A DNA stretch of 64,000 bases from Mycobacterium sp. 852002-51961_SCH5331710 (lineage in GTDB: Bacteria; Actinomycetota; Actinomycetes; Mycobacteriales; Mycobacteriaceae): contig NZ_LZSQ01000056.1 of NCBI RefSeq assembly GCF_001665535.1, positions 45,766 to 109,765 of the forward strand. The letters run 5' to 3'. Position 1 is the first letter of the stretch. Each line of letters starts with the position of its first letter. The position numbers and the translations under genes are program-made. The notes under the pieces were generated by a model, which worked only from the letters and a program-made list of their open reading frames with translations, was not told where the DNA came from and ran no database searches. Below are positions 40,466-49,688 of the stretch, piece by piece.

Positions 40466-41893
40466 ATGAAGCGACTCAACGGTGTGGACGCGTTGATGCT
40501 GTACAGCGAGACGCCCGAGATCCACATGCACACGCTCAAGATCGGCATTCTCGACGTGTTGGGCATCGAGGACTACAGCTTCGACATGTTCCGGCGGGTC
40601 GCCTATCCGCGGTTGATGGCGCTCTCGGCGCTGCGCTACCAACTCGTCGACATCCCGCTTCGGCTTCACCACCCGATGTGGTGGGAGAACCACGACATCG
40701 ACCTCGACTACCACCTGCGCCGGGCGCGCGTCGCGCCGCCGGGCGGCAGGCGTGAACTCGACGACCTCATCGGCGAGATCGCCAGCACACCGCTGGACCG
40801 CAGCCGCCCGCTGTGGGAGATGTACGTCGCCGAGGGCCTCGCCGACGGCCGCGTCGCGATCGTCCACAAGGTGCATCACGTGCTGGCCGACGGCGTCGCC
40901 TCGGCCAACCAACTGGCCAAGGCACTCGAATCCGAGGCGCCGTCGCCCGTTCGGGTCGTCGCCGACCCGGCGTTGCGCACCACCGCGCAACTGCTCAAGG
41001 CTGCGGGCCGCGACCACGCCCAGCTGATCCGCCGGCTGCCCCGGCTGCTCAACGAGACGGCGGCCGGCGTGTCGCGGGTGCGCAAGCGCGCCAGGGAGCG
41101 GGGCCGTCATCCCGATCTGGCGCGCAACTTCGCCCCGCCGCGAACGTTCCTCAACCACGTCGTGTCGCCGGGGCGGCGATTCGCGACCGCGCCGCTGTCG
41201 TTGGCGGAGGTCAAGGAGACCAGCAGACATCTGGGCGTGACGCTCAACGACATCGTGTTGGCCACCGCGGCCGGGGCACTGCGCACGCTGCTGCAGCGCT
41301 ACGACGGGGCCGCCGACGAGCCGTTGATCGCCGGCGTGCCGGTCAGCACCGACCCGTCGCGAGATCGCTTGACGGGCAACGAGTTCACCTACATGATGCC
41401 GTCGTTGCCGGTGCACATCGCCGATCCGCTCGAACGGGTCAGGCTCACCGCGGTGGCGACCAAGATCGCCAAGGAGAGTCACCAGCTGCTCGGGCCGACG
41501 GTGCTGCCTGCGTGGATGTCGTATCTGCCACCGGCGTTGGCGCCCAGGTTCTTTCGGATGCAGGCGAGCCGAATGGAGTCCGGCGCGGTGATGAACCTGA
41601 CCATCTCCAACGTCGCGGGACCCCGCGATCGCGGCCACATCGCAGGTGGTGTGCTGAGCGAGATCTACTCTGTCGGACCGGTCGTCACCGGCAGCGGGAT
41701 GAACATCACGGTGTGGAGCTATGTCGACCAGCTCGCCATCTCGGTGCTGACAGACGACCGCACGCTCGACGATCCCCACGAGGCGACGGACGCGTTGATC
41801 GAGTCCTTCGTCGAGATCCGCCGCGCCGCGGGGTTGCCCGGCGAGCTGACCCCGGTGGCTTCGACTCTGCCTCTGGCCGTCGCCTCGCGCTGA
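40466..41893 (+). CDS. WS/DGAT-family acyltransferase
   Basis: The 475-residue enzyme is a wax ester synthase/diacylglycerol acyltransferase, which makes triacylglycerol or wax esters from acyl-CoA for storage. It begins KRLNGVDALMLYSETPEIHM, carries the active-site HHVLADG at residues 137-143 and LNDIVLATAAGALR near 275, and ends with GSGMNITVWSYVDQLAISVL near 415. An ATG 12 bases upstream (40454) is possible; this one fits the family N-terminus. It could store acyl chains released by the catabolic genes. Downstream lies element G. Confidence 0.92.
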   Translation: MKRLNGVDALMLYSETPEIHMHTLKIGILDVLGIEDYSFDMFRRVAYPRLMALSALRYQLVDIPLRLHHPMWWENHDIDLDYHLRRARVAPPGGRRELDDLIGEIASTPLDRSRPLWEMYVAEGLADGRVAIVHKVHHVLADGVASANQLAKALESEAPSPVRVVADPALRTTAQLLKAAGRDHAQLIRRLPRLLNETAAGVSRVRKRARERGRHPDLARNFAPPRTFLNHVVSPGRRFATAPLSLAEVKETSRHLGVTLNDIVLATAAGALRTLLQRYDGAADEPLIAGVPVSTDPSRDRLTGNEFTYMMPSLPVHIADPLERVRLTAVATKIAKESHQLLGPTVLPAWMSYLPPALAPRFFRMQASRMESGAVMNLTISNVAGPRDRGHIAGGVLSEIYSVGPVVTGSGMNITVWSYVDQLAISVLTDDRTLDDPHEATDALIESFVEIRRAAGLPGELTPVASTLPLAVASR

Positions 41894-41908
41894 CCGACGC
41901 GACACCGA

Positions 41909-41940
41909 ACCTTTACAGATCGCGACAATAGTGTCACGCT
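41909..41940 (+). promoter_or_regulatory. Regulon element G, upstream of 41997 gene
   Basis: ACCTTTACA at 41909-41917, 14 bases, TGTCACGCT at 41932-41940. The right half is identical to those of elements C, D and F. No start codon lies within 10 bases; the gene begins at 41997 after a leader of about 50 bases containing a hairpin. Confidence 0.72.
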
Positions 41941-41942
41941 CT

Positions 41943-41962
41943 AGGGGCGCCGTGACGCCCCT
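41943..41962 (+). promoter_or_regulatory. Hairpin in the leader of the 41997 gene
   Basis: AGGGGCG (41943-41949) pairs perfectly with CGCCCCT (41956-41962) around a 6-base loop. It begins within 3 bases of element G, so it would form at the very 5' end of the transcript, where it could stabilise the mRNA or affect early elongation. Confidence 0.5.
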
Positions 41963-41996
41963 CGACCGGCGTCGCTGACCCGATCGGATAGGAACT

Positions 41997-42551
41997 ATGG
42001 CGACTCGACCCTCTACCGACGACGTCGTGTCGGCCGACGGCGCCCTGGCCGCCGACGACCCGGTCAAGCAGCATCAGCTCAGCATTCTGGCGACGAACCT
42101 CGCCGACCTGGTCGGACGCGCGGGCGGTTGGCTGTTCGACCGCGCGCGGGCCGGCTGGGACGTCAACGTCTGGGTCGAGGACTGCACTGATGTGCGGGCG
42201 CTGACCATCCTGGGCGCCAGCGCCACCCGTCAGGGCGCACACAGCGCCCTGCGCGACGCGCCCCGAGACGGTGCGCTCGCGGTCGGTGCGGAGCTACTGC
42301 GTGACGATCCACGGGTGCGGGCCCACGTCTTCGAGTTGGTGAAGCGCGGCGCCGAGGTGATGGTGTGGGGCGACGAGTGGCCGGCCGAACTCGGCGGTCG
42401 CGTCGAGGCGACCGAGCATCGGCTGAGTGTCGCGGCCCGCGCGTTCAAGGCCCGGGCCCTGGCTGCGGCCGACGTGACCACCGCCATCGGCGCCACCGAG
42501 ACGCTCTTCGACCTGGGGATCGAGTCGTTCCGGCCGCTGAACCCGGTCTAG
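41997..42551 (+). CDS. Uncharacterised mycobacterial protein in the regulon
   Basis: I do not recognise the family of this 184-residue protein. It has no signal peptide, is Ala-rich and helical, and contains [20 protein letters not shown] near residue 43, [20 protein letters not shown] near 96 and [14 protein letters not shown] near 120. A nucleotide-independent regulatory or substrate-binding role cannot be judged. It follows regulon element G with its own leader, so it is transcribed separately from the WS/DGAT gene. The last bases overlap the end of the convergent DUF2631 gene. Confidence 0.65.
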   Translation: MATRPSTDDVVSADGALAADDPVKQHQLSILATNLADLVGRAGGWLFDRARAGWDVNVWVEDCTDVRALTILGASATRQGAHSALRDAPRDGALAVGAELLRDDPRVRAHVFELVKRGAEVMVWGDEWPAELGGRVEATEHRLSVAARAFKARALAAADVTTAIGATETLFDLGIESFRPLNPV

Positions 42552-42802
42552 CGAATCCAGCCGCGGCGGCGCAGCCACCAGTCGCGGGCGACCGCGGCCA
42601 GAATCACGACGGCGAATCCAATGAGGAAGAGATCCTCGACGCGCCCGACGTGATTGCCGTGCATGAGGGCGAGCAGGAACAGCGCCGCGATGATGCCGCC
42701 GATGTGGAAGAACTTCGGGTTCTCCTTCGACCAGCCCCACTCGGCGGACGGCACGTCTTCGACGTCGACCCCGGTGTGTCGCTGCACCTCGGTGTTGGCC
42801 AC
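42548..42802 (-). CDS. DUF2631 two-helix membrane protein (Rv2876-like)
   Basis: The 84-residue protein has a hydrophilic N-terminus with [18 protein letters not shown], two membrane helices ([13 protein letters not shown] and [20 protein letters not shown]) and a basic end (RRRGWIR). This is the DUF2631 pattern, known mainly from actinobacteria; in M. tuberculosis the homologous gene lies close to mpt70 and dxr, matching the order here. Function is unknown. It marks the return from the accessory region to conserved chromosome. Confidence 0.85.
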   Translation of the reverse strand: MANTEVQRHTGVDVEDVPSAEWGWSKENPKFFHIGGIIAALFLLALMHGNHVGRVEDLFLIGFAVVILAAVARDWWLRRRGWIR

Positions 42803-42842
42803 GGCTGCTCCTCATGGTCGGGCTCTGTACTGCCGACATTCT

Positions 42843-42852
42843 GGCATATGCC
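42843..42852. promoter_or_regulatory. GGCATATGCC palindrome between DUF2631 and SDR genes
   Basis: GGCATATGCC is a perfect 10-bp palindrome in the 92-base gap between the divergent starts at 42802 and 42895. It could be an operator. It is short enough to be chance. Confidence 0.3.
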
Positions 42853-42894
42853 CAAAACAGGGGGCCTACTGCACGGACCGTAGGGTGATGCGTC

Positions 42895-43752
42895 ATGACA
42901 CCGCGGGCGCAAGGAGCACAACGGCAGATGTTCGAGGGCAAGGTCGCGTTCATCACCGGTGCCGCGCGGGGCCAGGGTCGCGCGCACGCGGTTCGATTCG
43001 CCGAGGAAGGGGCCGACATCATCGCGGTCGACCTGTGCGAGCAGATCGACAGCGTCGCCTATCCGATGGCGACGCCGGAGGACCTCGACGAGACCATCAA
43101 CCTCGTGGAGAAGACCGGCCGCAGGATCGTCGCCGAACGCGGTGATGTCCGCGACCTCGGGCGGCTGCAGGAGATCGCGGCCAAGGGCGCCGCGGAGCTC
43201 GGCCGCATCGACTTCGTGCTCGCCAACGCGGGGATCCTGCCGGCGGCGGGGGAGCAGGGAGGCGAGATCTCCGCGTTCATCGACGCCGTCAACGTCATGC
43301 TCAACGGCGTCTACTACACGATCACCGCGACGCTGCCCGCCCTGCTCGCCCATGGCGACGGCGGCGCGATCGTGATCACCAGCTCGGCGGCCGCGTTCAA
43401 ACCCGTCACCGTCGACTTCGGCACGATGAACCACGGCGCGGCGGGATACACCGTCGCCAAGCACGGTGTCATCGGCGTGATGCGCCACTTCGCACGAGGG
43501 TTGGCGGAGAAGAACATTCGCGTCAACTCCGTTCATCCCGGCGGCGTGGCCACGCCGATGATCTACAACGAGGCGCTGGCCGAATGGTCCGGTGAGCATC
43601 CCGCTTTCAGCGCCTCCCAGCAGCCACTGCTCAACGTTCCGCCCGTCGAGCCGGAGGCGATCAGCGACGCGATGGTGTACCTGTGCGGCGACTCCGGGCG
43701 CTACGTCACCGGGGTGGCGCTGCCGGTCGACGGCGGCCAGATCATCAAGTGA
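42895..43752 (+). CDS. Mycofactocin-type SDR oxidoreductase
   Basis: The 285-residue SDR has ITGAARGQGRAHAVRFAEEG near residue 20, IIAVDLCEQIDSVAYPMATP with the long insert after the nucleotide strand, LANAGILPAAG near 105, ITSSAAAFKP and GYTVAKHGVIGVMRH for the Ser-Tyr-Lys set. The insert and the AKHGV motif are typical of the subfamily whose NAD(H) is non-exchangeable and which depends on the redox peptide mycofactocin. Alcohol oxidation is its likely role. ATG 42895 or ATG 42928 (FEGKVAFITG, preceded by AAGGAG) can start it. It ends 8 bases inside the convergent photolyase gene. Confidence 0.9.
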   Translation: MTPRAQGAQRQMFEGKVAFITGAARGQGRAHAVRFAEEGADIIAVDLCEQIDSVAYPMATPEDLDETINLVEKTGRRIVAERGDVRDLGRLQEIAAKGAAELGRIDFVLANAGILPAAGEQGGEISAFIDAVNVMLNGVYYTITATLPALLAHGDGGAIVITSSAAAFKPVTVDFGTMNHGAAGYTVAKHGVIGVMRHFARGLAEKNIRVNSVHPGGVATPMIYNEALAEWSGEHPAFSASQQPLLNVPPVEPEAISDAMVYLCGDSGRYVTGVALPVDGGQIIK

Positions 43753-45037
43753 GGTCGGCGTAGCGGCGCAGCGCCTCTTTGCGTTCGGCGGCGTGGTCGA
43801 CGATCGGCGCGGGATAGCCGTCGTCGTCGACCTCGGGCACCCATCGCCGCACGTAGCCGCCGTCGGGATCGAACTTCTCACCCTGCGTGGTCGGGTTGAA
43901 GATGCGGAAGAACGGCGCGGCATCGGTCCCGGTGCCCGCGACCCACTGCCAGCCGTGCTGGTTGTTGGCCATGTCGCCGTCGACCAGTTGGTCGAGGAAC
44001 CAGCGCGCACCCCACTGCCACGGTAGGTGCAGGTCCTTGACCAGGAATGACGCCACGATCATCCGGACCCGGTTGTGCATCCACCCGGTCTCGGCGAGCT
44101 GGCGCATACCGGCGTCGACGATCGGAAAGCCCGTCTGGCCCCGCTTCCAGGCCTCAAACCGCTCCTGCGCCTCGGGGCCGTCGTCGACCTCCATGTCGTC
44201 GAACGCGGAATTCCAGTTCCACCACGAGCTGCGGGGCCATTCGGCGAGCACCGCGGCGTAGAAGTCGCGAAACGCCAACTCCCGCAGGTACACCTGCGCG
44301 CCCTTGCCCCGGCCCAGGTCGGTGGCCATGGTGCGGGGATGGATGGTGCCGAACTTCAGGTGCGCCGACATGCGGCTGGTGCCGCCGAGATCGGGGCGGT
44401 TGCGGTCGTCGGCGTACGTGTCGAGTCCGTCGCTCACGAACGACTTCCACTGCTGTAGCGCGGCGGTCTCGCCGGCGGGCAGGTCGAGTTCGACCCCAGG
44501 ATCGGGAATCTGCACCGCGCCGCGGATCTTCGAGGGGTCCAGCCAACGCGCCGATTCGGGGCTCGACGCAGCGGGCGCGCGCCAACCGTGTTCACGCCAG
44601 GCCCTGTAGAACGGGGTGAAGACCTTGTACGGGCTGCCGTCGGGTTTGGTCACCCGCCCCGGCGATACGAGGTACGGCGAGCCCGTCGCCTCGAGCGGGA
44701 TGTCGCCGAGTGCGGCCGCCACGGCGTCGTCGCGTCGACGCCCGAACGGCGTGAAGTCGGCCGAGACGTGGACCGCGGACGCGCCAATCGCCTTGGCGAC
44801 AGCGGGGATTCGTTTCTCGGGCCGCCCACGCGTCACGAACAGCCTGCCGTCGAGGCCGTCGCGTAGAACGCGAAGCGCGTCGTAGAGGTACTGCAGCCGA
44901 CGGGCGCCGGCCGACGCTTCGAGCCTGGGGTCGAGGACGTAGCAGGCCAGCACGTCACCATCGGCGGCGGCCGCGGCTGACAGCGCGGGCGAATCGCGCA
45001 ACCGCAGATCGCGACGAAACCACAACAATGTGGGCAT
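43745..45037 (-). CDS. phr: Deoxyribodipyrimidine photolyase
   Basis: The 430-residue flavoprotein repairs UV-made pyrimidine dimers with light. It starts PTLLWFRRDLRLRDSPAL, has the FAD-binding region SRMSAHLKFGTIHPRTMA near 220 and LAFRDFYAAVLAEWP near 250, the Trp/Asn-rich RQLAETGWMHNRVRMIVASF near 318-337 and QHGWQWVAGTGTDAAPFFR near 365. The length and motifs fit class I CPD photolyase; a cryptochrome-like role is less likely. The stop overlaps the convergent SDR stop. Confidence 0.92.
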   Translation of the reverse strand: MPTLLWFRRDLRLRDSPALSAAAAADGDVLACYVLDPRLEASAGARRLQYLYDALRVLRDGLDGRLFVTRGRPEKRIPAVAKAIGASAVHVSADFTPFGRRRDDAVAAALGDIPLEATGSPYLVSPGRVTKPDGSPYKVFTPFYRAWREHGWRAPAASSPESARWLDPSKIRGAVQIPDPGVELDLPAGETAALQQWKSFVSDGLDTYADDRNRPDLGGTSRMSAHLKFGTIHPRTMATDLGRGKGAQVYLRELAFRDFYAAVLAEWPRSSWWNWNSAFDDMEVDDGPEAQERFEAWKRGQTGFPIVDAGMRQLAETGWMHNRVRMIVASFLVKDLHLPWQWGARWFLDQLVDGDMANNQHGWQWVAGTGTDAAPFFRIFNPTTQGEKFDPDGGYVRRWVPEVDDDGYPAPIVDHAAERKEALRRYADLT

Positions 45038-45076
45038 GGCATTGATGCTGCCCCGATTTCGCGATAGAGAAACAGG

Positions 45077-45949
45077 ATGGAGTTCTGGTCGGGCACCGCG
45101 TTCATGAAAACGTCAGAGATTCTCGGGCTCGCCCGCGCCTTCGACGAGGCCGGCTACGACGGGATGGTGTGCTCGGACCACATGATCTATCCCCGCGAGC
45201 TCGGATCGCCGTATCCGGACTCGCCGACCGGTAAGCCGATGTGGGCGCCGGAGACCTCCTGGCCCGACTGCTGGGTGCAGATCGGAGCGATGGCCGCGGT
45301 GACGAACCGGCTGCGGTTCTCCAACGCCGTCTACATCGCGCCCGCACGCCCGCTGCTCGAGGTGGCCAAACAGGTCGCGACGGCGTCGGTGCTGTCGGAC
45401 GGTCGGGTGTCGCTGGCCGCGGGCGTCGGGTGGATGCGCGAGGAATACGAGTTGATGGGCCAGGATTTCGGCACTCGCGGTAAGCGCCTCGACGAGATGA
45501 TCCCGGCGTTGCGTGAGCTGTGGCGCGGCGGCTGGGTGTCGTGGAGCGGCGATTACTACCAGGTGCCGGAGATGATGATCGAACCGCATCCCGTTGCGCC
45601 GGTGCCGATTCTGTGCGGCGGGGAGTCCGAGGCGGCATTGCGGCGCGCTGCGCGGCTGTGCGACGGCTGGGTCGGCTACGCCTATCAGTGGGACGAGGCC
45701 GTCGGCTACGCGCAGAAGTTGCGCGCGCTGCTTCGCGAGTACGGCCGCGAGAACGAACCGTTCGACATCATGCTGGCGCTGCTTGAACCCCCGTCGCCGG
45801 ACCTGTACAAGCGGGCCGAAGATGCCGGGATCACCGCGGTGATGTGCAGCCCGTGGATGGGCATGGACCTGGAACCCGGTGGCGTGGAACGGTATCGGGA
45901 GCCCATCGAACGGTTCGCCGAGACCATCATCGCCAAGGTGCGGCCGTGA
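45077..45949 (+). CDS. LLM-class F420-dependent oxidoreductase (TIGR03619-like)
   Basis: The 290-residue protein has EILGLARAFDEAGYDGMVCS near residue 14, DHMIYPRELGSPYPDSP near 34, RLRFSNAVYIAPARPLLEVA near 78 and RVSLAAGVGWMREEYELMG near 112, all luciferase-like barrel landmarks. F420 use is likely in this genus. The stop overlaps the start of the SnoaL-like gene (GTGA at 45946-45949), so the two are co-translated and may act on the same compound. Confidence 0.88.
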   Translation: MEFWSGTAFMKTSEILGLARAFDEAGYDGMVCSDHMIYPRELGSPYPDSPTGKPMWAPETSWPDCWVQIGAMAAVTNRLRFSNAVYIAPARPLLEVAKQVATASVLSDGRVSLAAGVGWMREEYELMGQDFGTRGKRLDEMIPALRELWRGGWVSWSGDYYQVPEMMIEPHPVAPVPILCGGESEAALRRAARLCDGWVGYAYQWDEAVGYAQKLRALLREYGRENEPFDIMLALLEPPSPDLYKRAEDAGITAVMCSPWMGMDLEPGGVERYREPIERFAETIIAKVRP

Positions 45950-46356
45950 GCTTCTCCGAGGACGAAGTCCGCGACCTCGTCGAGTGCCTCTATACGTCGA
46001 TCGATCGTCGGGACTGGGCGACGGTGGAGGCGTTGGTGTCGCCTCGCTTGGTCGTCGAGGTTGCCGGTGCGGCCGTCGGCGGGTGGCAGGAGTGGCGCAC
46101 ACACCTCGAAGAGTTCACCCGGGGCTTTTCCGACGGCAGGCACGAAATCGAGGAAGTGCTCGTCGACGGTTCGCACGGCATCTCGCGGTTCAAGTTCGTC
46201 GGCACTCACGACGGTGAGTTCCGCGGCGCACCGCCGTCGGGCACCAAGGTCACGGTCGCCGGGATCCACATCGACAGGTTCCAGGGCGACATGCTGGTCG
46301 CGCATCGCGGTCAGCTCGACATGTACGGCCTGTTGCACCAGCTGGGTGCGGGCTGA
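45946..46356 (+). CDS. SnoaL/NTF2-like protein
   Basis: The 136-residue protein has the NTF2-like order: DLVECLYTSIDRRDWATVEA near residue 10, VSPRLVVEV, then QEWRTHLEEFTRGFSDGRHE near 48, HGISRFKFVGTHDGEF near 78 and a final strand HRGQLDMYGLLHQLG. It resembles SnoaL-like polyketide cyclase relatives, which bind small hydrophobic molecules. Function is unknown. It is coupled to the LLM gene by a GTG that overlaps its stop. A perfect hairpin follows. Confidence 0.8.
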   Translation: MSFSEDEVRDLVECLYTSIDRRDWATVEALVSPRLVVEVAGAAVGGWQEWRTHLEEFTRGFSDGRHEIEEVLVDGSHGISRFKFVGTHDGEFRGAPPSGTKVTVAGIHIDRFQGDMLVAHRGQLDMYGLLHQLGAG

Positions 46357-46372
46357 CGCCGCATCGACGGGG

Positions 46373-46409
46373 GGAGGGCAGCCCGAGCCGGGGTGCCGGG
46401 CTGCCCTCC
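46373..46409. terminator. Perfect 13-bp hairpin terminator between convergent genes
   Basis: GGAGGGCAGCCCG (46373-46385) pairs perfectly with CGGGCTGCCCTCC (46397-46409) around an 11-base loop. It sits between convergent stops at 46356 and 46429 and is the strongest terminator-like stem in the window, without a T run. Confidence 0.85.
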
Positions 46410-46428
46410 GAACCTGTTGCTACACAGG

Positions 46429-47094
46429 TCAATTCGCCGGCGGCATCAACACCGTGTCGATGAGGTAGACCGTCGCGTTCGCGGTGCGCACTCCGCCGCA
46501 CACCACACCCGCGTCGTTCACCTTGATGTCCTGTCCGCCGCCCGCGACCGTGACGTCGGCGCCCTGCACAGTCTTGTGCGTGCCGATCACCTGCGCGGGA
46601 TCGGCCTGGCCGGGCACCACGTGGTAGGTCAGGATGCTCGTCAGCAGATCCGAGTCGGTCTTGAGCGTCTCGATGGTCGCCGGGTCGATCTTGGCGAACG
46701 CATCGTCGGTCGGCGCGAACACCGTGAACTGGCTGCCGTTCAGGGTGTCGACGAGGTTGACGTTCGGGTTGAGCTGACCCGACAGTGCCGCGCTCAGCGT
46801 GGTGAGCATCGGGTTGTTGGCCGCCGCGACCGTCACCTTGTCCAGCGCCATCCCGTTGACCGATCCGGGACCCGTCGGGTTTTGGGCCGCGTAATCGGCG
46901 CAACCGGGGCCGACCAGGCCGGCGGCCGGATCCATGGGCTGGTTCATCGGAGCGGGCGCGACGCTGCTCGACGTCGACTCCGCCGCCGCGGTGGGCGCCG
47001 CGGAGGTGGTGTCGTTCGAACACGCCGAGACGGTCAGGATCGCGGCCGCCGCCACACCCGCCGCGGTGACGGACCTACGGAAATCGATCTTCAT
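46429..47094 (-). CDS. Fasciclin-domain lipoprotein (MPT70/MPT83-like)
   Basis: The 221-residue protein has a lipoprotein signal with VSAC (Cys25), a Ser/Ala/Thr-rich linker, and a FAS1 domain from about residue 80: [37 protein letters not shown] (H1 motif) and [12 protein letters not shown] (YH motif). FAS1 lipoproteins sit on the outer membrane face and mediate adhesion or surface interaction. In M. tuberculosis MPT83 and MPT70 occupy the matching place near dxr. The lipobox favours the MPT83 form. It is divergent from dxr with about 170 bases between, where I see no clear element. Confidence 0.9.
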   Translation of the reverse strand: MKIDFRRSVTAAGVAAAAILTVSACSNDTTSAAPTAAAESTSSSVAPAPMNQPMDPAAGLVGPGCADYAAQNPTGPGSVNGMALDKVTVAAANNPMLTTLSAALSGQLNPNVNLVDTLNGSQFTVFAPTDDAFAKIDPATIETLKTDSDLLTSILTYHVVPGQADPAQVIGTHKTVQGADVTVAGGGQDIKVNDAGVVCGGVRTANATVYLIDTVLMPPAN

Positions 47095-47262
47095 GCGTTG
47101 CTCCCTCGTGGTGGACGGGTCCGGTGCCCGCCTCGCTGCTGTGACATCCGGGATTCGGACCCGTGAGGGGCGCGGATGGATCCCGTCAGATTCGTGTCAC
47201 ACTTCTGATCCCGCAGACGCGGGGACTCACGACCGACCACCGGCAAGCGGCACAATGGTTCG

Positions 47263-48453
47263 GTGAGTGTTACCGGTGGCGCACAGCGCGGTGGTTCGGA
47301 TCGACGGCGCGTCCTGATCCTCGGCAGCACCGGATCGATCGGAACGCAGGCGCTCGACGTCATCGCCGCCAATCCCGACCGCTTCGAGGTGGTGGGCCTG
47401 GCCGCCGGAGGCGGTAACCCCGAGCTGCTCGCGAAACAGTCCGCGGCGACGGGTGTGACCAATATCGCGGTCGCCGACGAGGCCGCCGCAGCCCGCGTCG
47501 GCGACGTCACGTTCGCCGGACCCGACGCCGTCACCGAGCTGGTCGAAAACACCGAGGCCGACGTGGTGCTCAACGCGCTCGTCGGCGCACTGGGTCTCAA
47601 GCCGACGCTGGCCGCGCTCGCGACGGGCGCGCGCCTGGCGCTGGCCAACAAGGAGTCGCTGGTCGCCGGCGGGCCACTGGTGCTCAAGGCCGCCCGACCA
47701 GGCCAGATCGTGCCCGTCGACTCCGAACACTCGGCGATGGCGCAGTGCCTGCGCGGCGGCACCCCCGACGAGGTCGCCAAGATCGTGCTGACCGCCTCGG
47801 GCGGCCCGTTCCGCGGATGGAGCGCCGAGCGGCTGGAGTCGGCCACCCCTGAACAGGCCGGCGCCCATCCCACCTGGTCGATGGGGCCGATGAACACGCT
47901 GAACTCGGCGTCGCTGGTCAACAAGGGTCTCGAGCTGATCGAGACGCATCTGCTGTTCGGGGTGCCCTACGACCGCATCGAGGTGGTGGTGCACCCGCAG
48001 TCGATCGTGCATTCGATGGTCACGTTCACCGACGGCTCCACGCTGGCCCAGGCCAGCCCGCCGGACATGAAACTGCCCATCGCGTTGGCGCTGGGCTGGC
48101 CGGAACGGGTCCCGGCCGCGGCGCTGGCCTGCGACTTCACGACCGCCTCGACCTGGGATTTCGAGCCGCTGGACGACGAGGTCTTCCCGGCGGTGGCGCT
48201 GGCGCGCCAGGCCGGAGAGGCGGGCGGCTGTATGACCGCGGTCTACAACGCGGCCAACGAGGAGGCGGCCGCGGCGTTCCTCGACGGGCGCATCCGCTTC
48301 CCCGCGATCGTGCGCACCATCGCCGACGTGCTGCGCGCTGCCGACCAGTGGGCCGCCGAACCAGCTACCGTGGAAGACGTACTTGACGCCCAGCAGTGGG
48401 CGCGTGACCGCGCCTCGCGTGCGGTCGAGCGGGAGGTAATCACCACCAGATGA
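47263..48453 (+). CDS. dxr: 1-deoxy-D-xylulose 5-phosphate reductoisomerase
   Basis: The 396-residue enzyme converts DXP to MEP with NADPH, the committed step of non-mevalonate isoprenoid synthesis. It shows [18 protein letters not shown] near residue 17, [14 protein letters not shown] near 128, metal-site [14 protein letters not shown] near 147 and TASGGPFRG near 175. The start is a GTG (SVTGGAQRG). The stop overlaps the ATG of rip1 by 4 bases. With ispG three genes on, it forms the conserved mycobacterial dxr-rip1-ispG operon. Confidence 0.96.
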   Translation: MSVTGGAQRGGSDRRRVLILGSTGSIGTQALDVIAANPDRFEVVGLAAGGGNPELLAKQSAATGVTNIAVADEAAAARVGDVTFAGPDAVTELVENTEADVVLNALVGALGLKPTLAALATGARLALANKESLVAGGPLVLKAARPGQIVPVDSEHSAMAQCLRGGTPDEVAKIVLTASGGPFRGWSAERLESATPEQAGAHPTWSMGPMNTLNSASLVNKGLELIETHLLFGVPYDRIEVVVHPQSIVHSMVTFTDGSTLAQASPPDMKLPIALALGWPERVPAAALACDFTTASTWDFEPLDDEVFPAVALARQAGEAGGCMTAVYNAANEEAAAAFLDGRIRFPAIVRTIADVLRAADQWAAEPATVEDVLDAQQWARDRASRAVEREVITTR

Positions 48454-49673
48454 TGTGGCTGACCGGTGTCGTGCTGTTCGCACTGGCCATTTTGGTCTCG
48501 GTGGCATTGCATGAATGCGGCCACATGTGGGTGGCGCGCGCCACGGGAATGAAGGTGCGCCGCTACTTCGTCGGCTTCGGCCCGACGCTGTGGTCGACGT
48601 GGCGCGCGAACAAGCGGGGCGACCGCACCGAGTACGGCGTCAAGGCGGTGCCGCTCGGCGGGTTCTGCGACATCGCTGGAATGACCTCGGTGGAAGAACT
48701 CGCGCCCGACGAGCACGACCGCGCGATGTACAAGCAGAAGACGTGGAAGCGCGCCGCGGTGCTGGCGGCCGGACCGGGCATGAACTTCGTCATCGGCCTG
48801 CTGCTGATCTACGGCATCGCCGTGGTCTGGGGTCTGCCCAATCTGCACGCGCCGACCACCGCGATCGTCGGAGAGACGTCGTGTGTGAAGGCCGAAGTCA
48901 GCAAGGGACAGCTCGGTGACTGCCTGGCGCCCTCGCCCGCCGCGGCCGCGGGCATCCGGGCCGGCGACACGGTCGTCAAGGTGGGCGACACGCCCGTCGC
49001 GAACTTCGACGAGATGGTCACCGCCGTACGCGCGCTCGACGGCCCGACCTACTTCACCGTCGATCGCGACGGCGAGGAGTTCACCACGCTCGTCGATGTG
49101 GTGCCCGCGCAGCGGTGGGTGGCCAAGGGCGACTCCGCCGAACCGGCCCCCGTCGGCACGGTCGGCATCACCGCGGCGCAATTCGGGCCCATCCAGTACA
49201 ACCCGCTGTCGGCGGCGCCCGCGACCGTGGCGTTCACCGGCGACCTCGCCGTCGAGATCGGTAAGTCGCTGGCGAAGCTGCCGACCAAGATGGGCGCGTT
49301 GGTGCGCTCCATCGGCGGTGAGGAGCGCGATCCCGAGACCCCGATCAGCGTCGTCGGCGCCAGCATCATCGGTGGCGACGCGGTGGATCAGGGCCTGTGG
49401 GTGGCGTTCTGGTTCTTCTTGGCGCAGTTGAACTTCGTGCTCGGCGCGATCAACCTGGTGCCGCTGCTGCCGTTCGACGGCGGCCACATCGCGATCGCGT
49501 TCTACGAGAAGATCCGCAACTCGATCCGGTCGGCACGCGGCAAGGTTGCCGCGGCCCCGGTCAACTACCTGAAGTTGATGCCCGCCACGTACGTGATCCT
49601 CGTCGTGGTGGCCGGCTACATGCTGTTGACCGTGACGGCCGACTTCGTCAATCCCATCCGAATCTTTCAGTAA
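48450..49673 (+). CDS. rip1: Site-2 membrane metalloprotease Rip1
   Basis: The 407-residue intramembrane zinc protease cuts anti-sigma factors and other membrane proteins in regulated proteolysis. The zinc motif HECGH is at residues 21-25 inside the first helix, a PDZ domain lies around 130-220 ([20 protein letters not shown]), and the second catalytic motif is [13 protein letters not shown] near 340. About four membrane helices are visible. The gene has two adjacent ATG codons at 48450 and 48453. It is the Rv2869c counterpart in order and length. Confidence 0.95.
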   Translation: MMWLTGVVLFALAILVSVALHECGHMWVARATGMKVRRYFVGFGPTLWSTWRANKRGDRTEYGVKAVPLGGFCDIAGMTSVEELAPDEHDRAMYKQKTWKRAAVLAAGPGMNFVIGLLLIYGIAVVWGLPNLHAPTTAIVGETSCVKAEVSKGQLGDCLAPSPAAAAGIRAGDTVVKVGDTPVANFDEMVTAVRALDGPTYFTVDRDGEEFTTLVDVVPAQRWVAKGDSAEPAPVGTVGITAAQFGPIQYNPLSAAPATVAFTGDLAVEIGKSLAKLPTKMGALVRSIGGEERDPETPISVVGASIIGGDAVDQGLWVAFWFFLAQLNFVLGAINLVPLLPFDGGHIAIAFYEKIRNSIRSARGKVAAAPVNYLKLMPATYVILVVVAGYMLLTVTADFVNPIRIFQ

Positions 49674-49688
49674 GCAGTAGGAGAGTAA

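Noticed and set aside
16311..42551. Mobile element or prophage as the carrier of the catabolic block
   Set aside because: No transposase, integrase, phage gene, terminal repeat or tRNA gene was found at either end.
47095..47262. Copy of the regulon element before dxr (GTGTCACAC near 47188)
   Set aside because: Only the TGTCAC half is present; there is no TTTACA 14 bases away.
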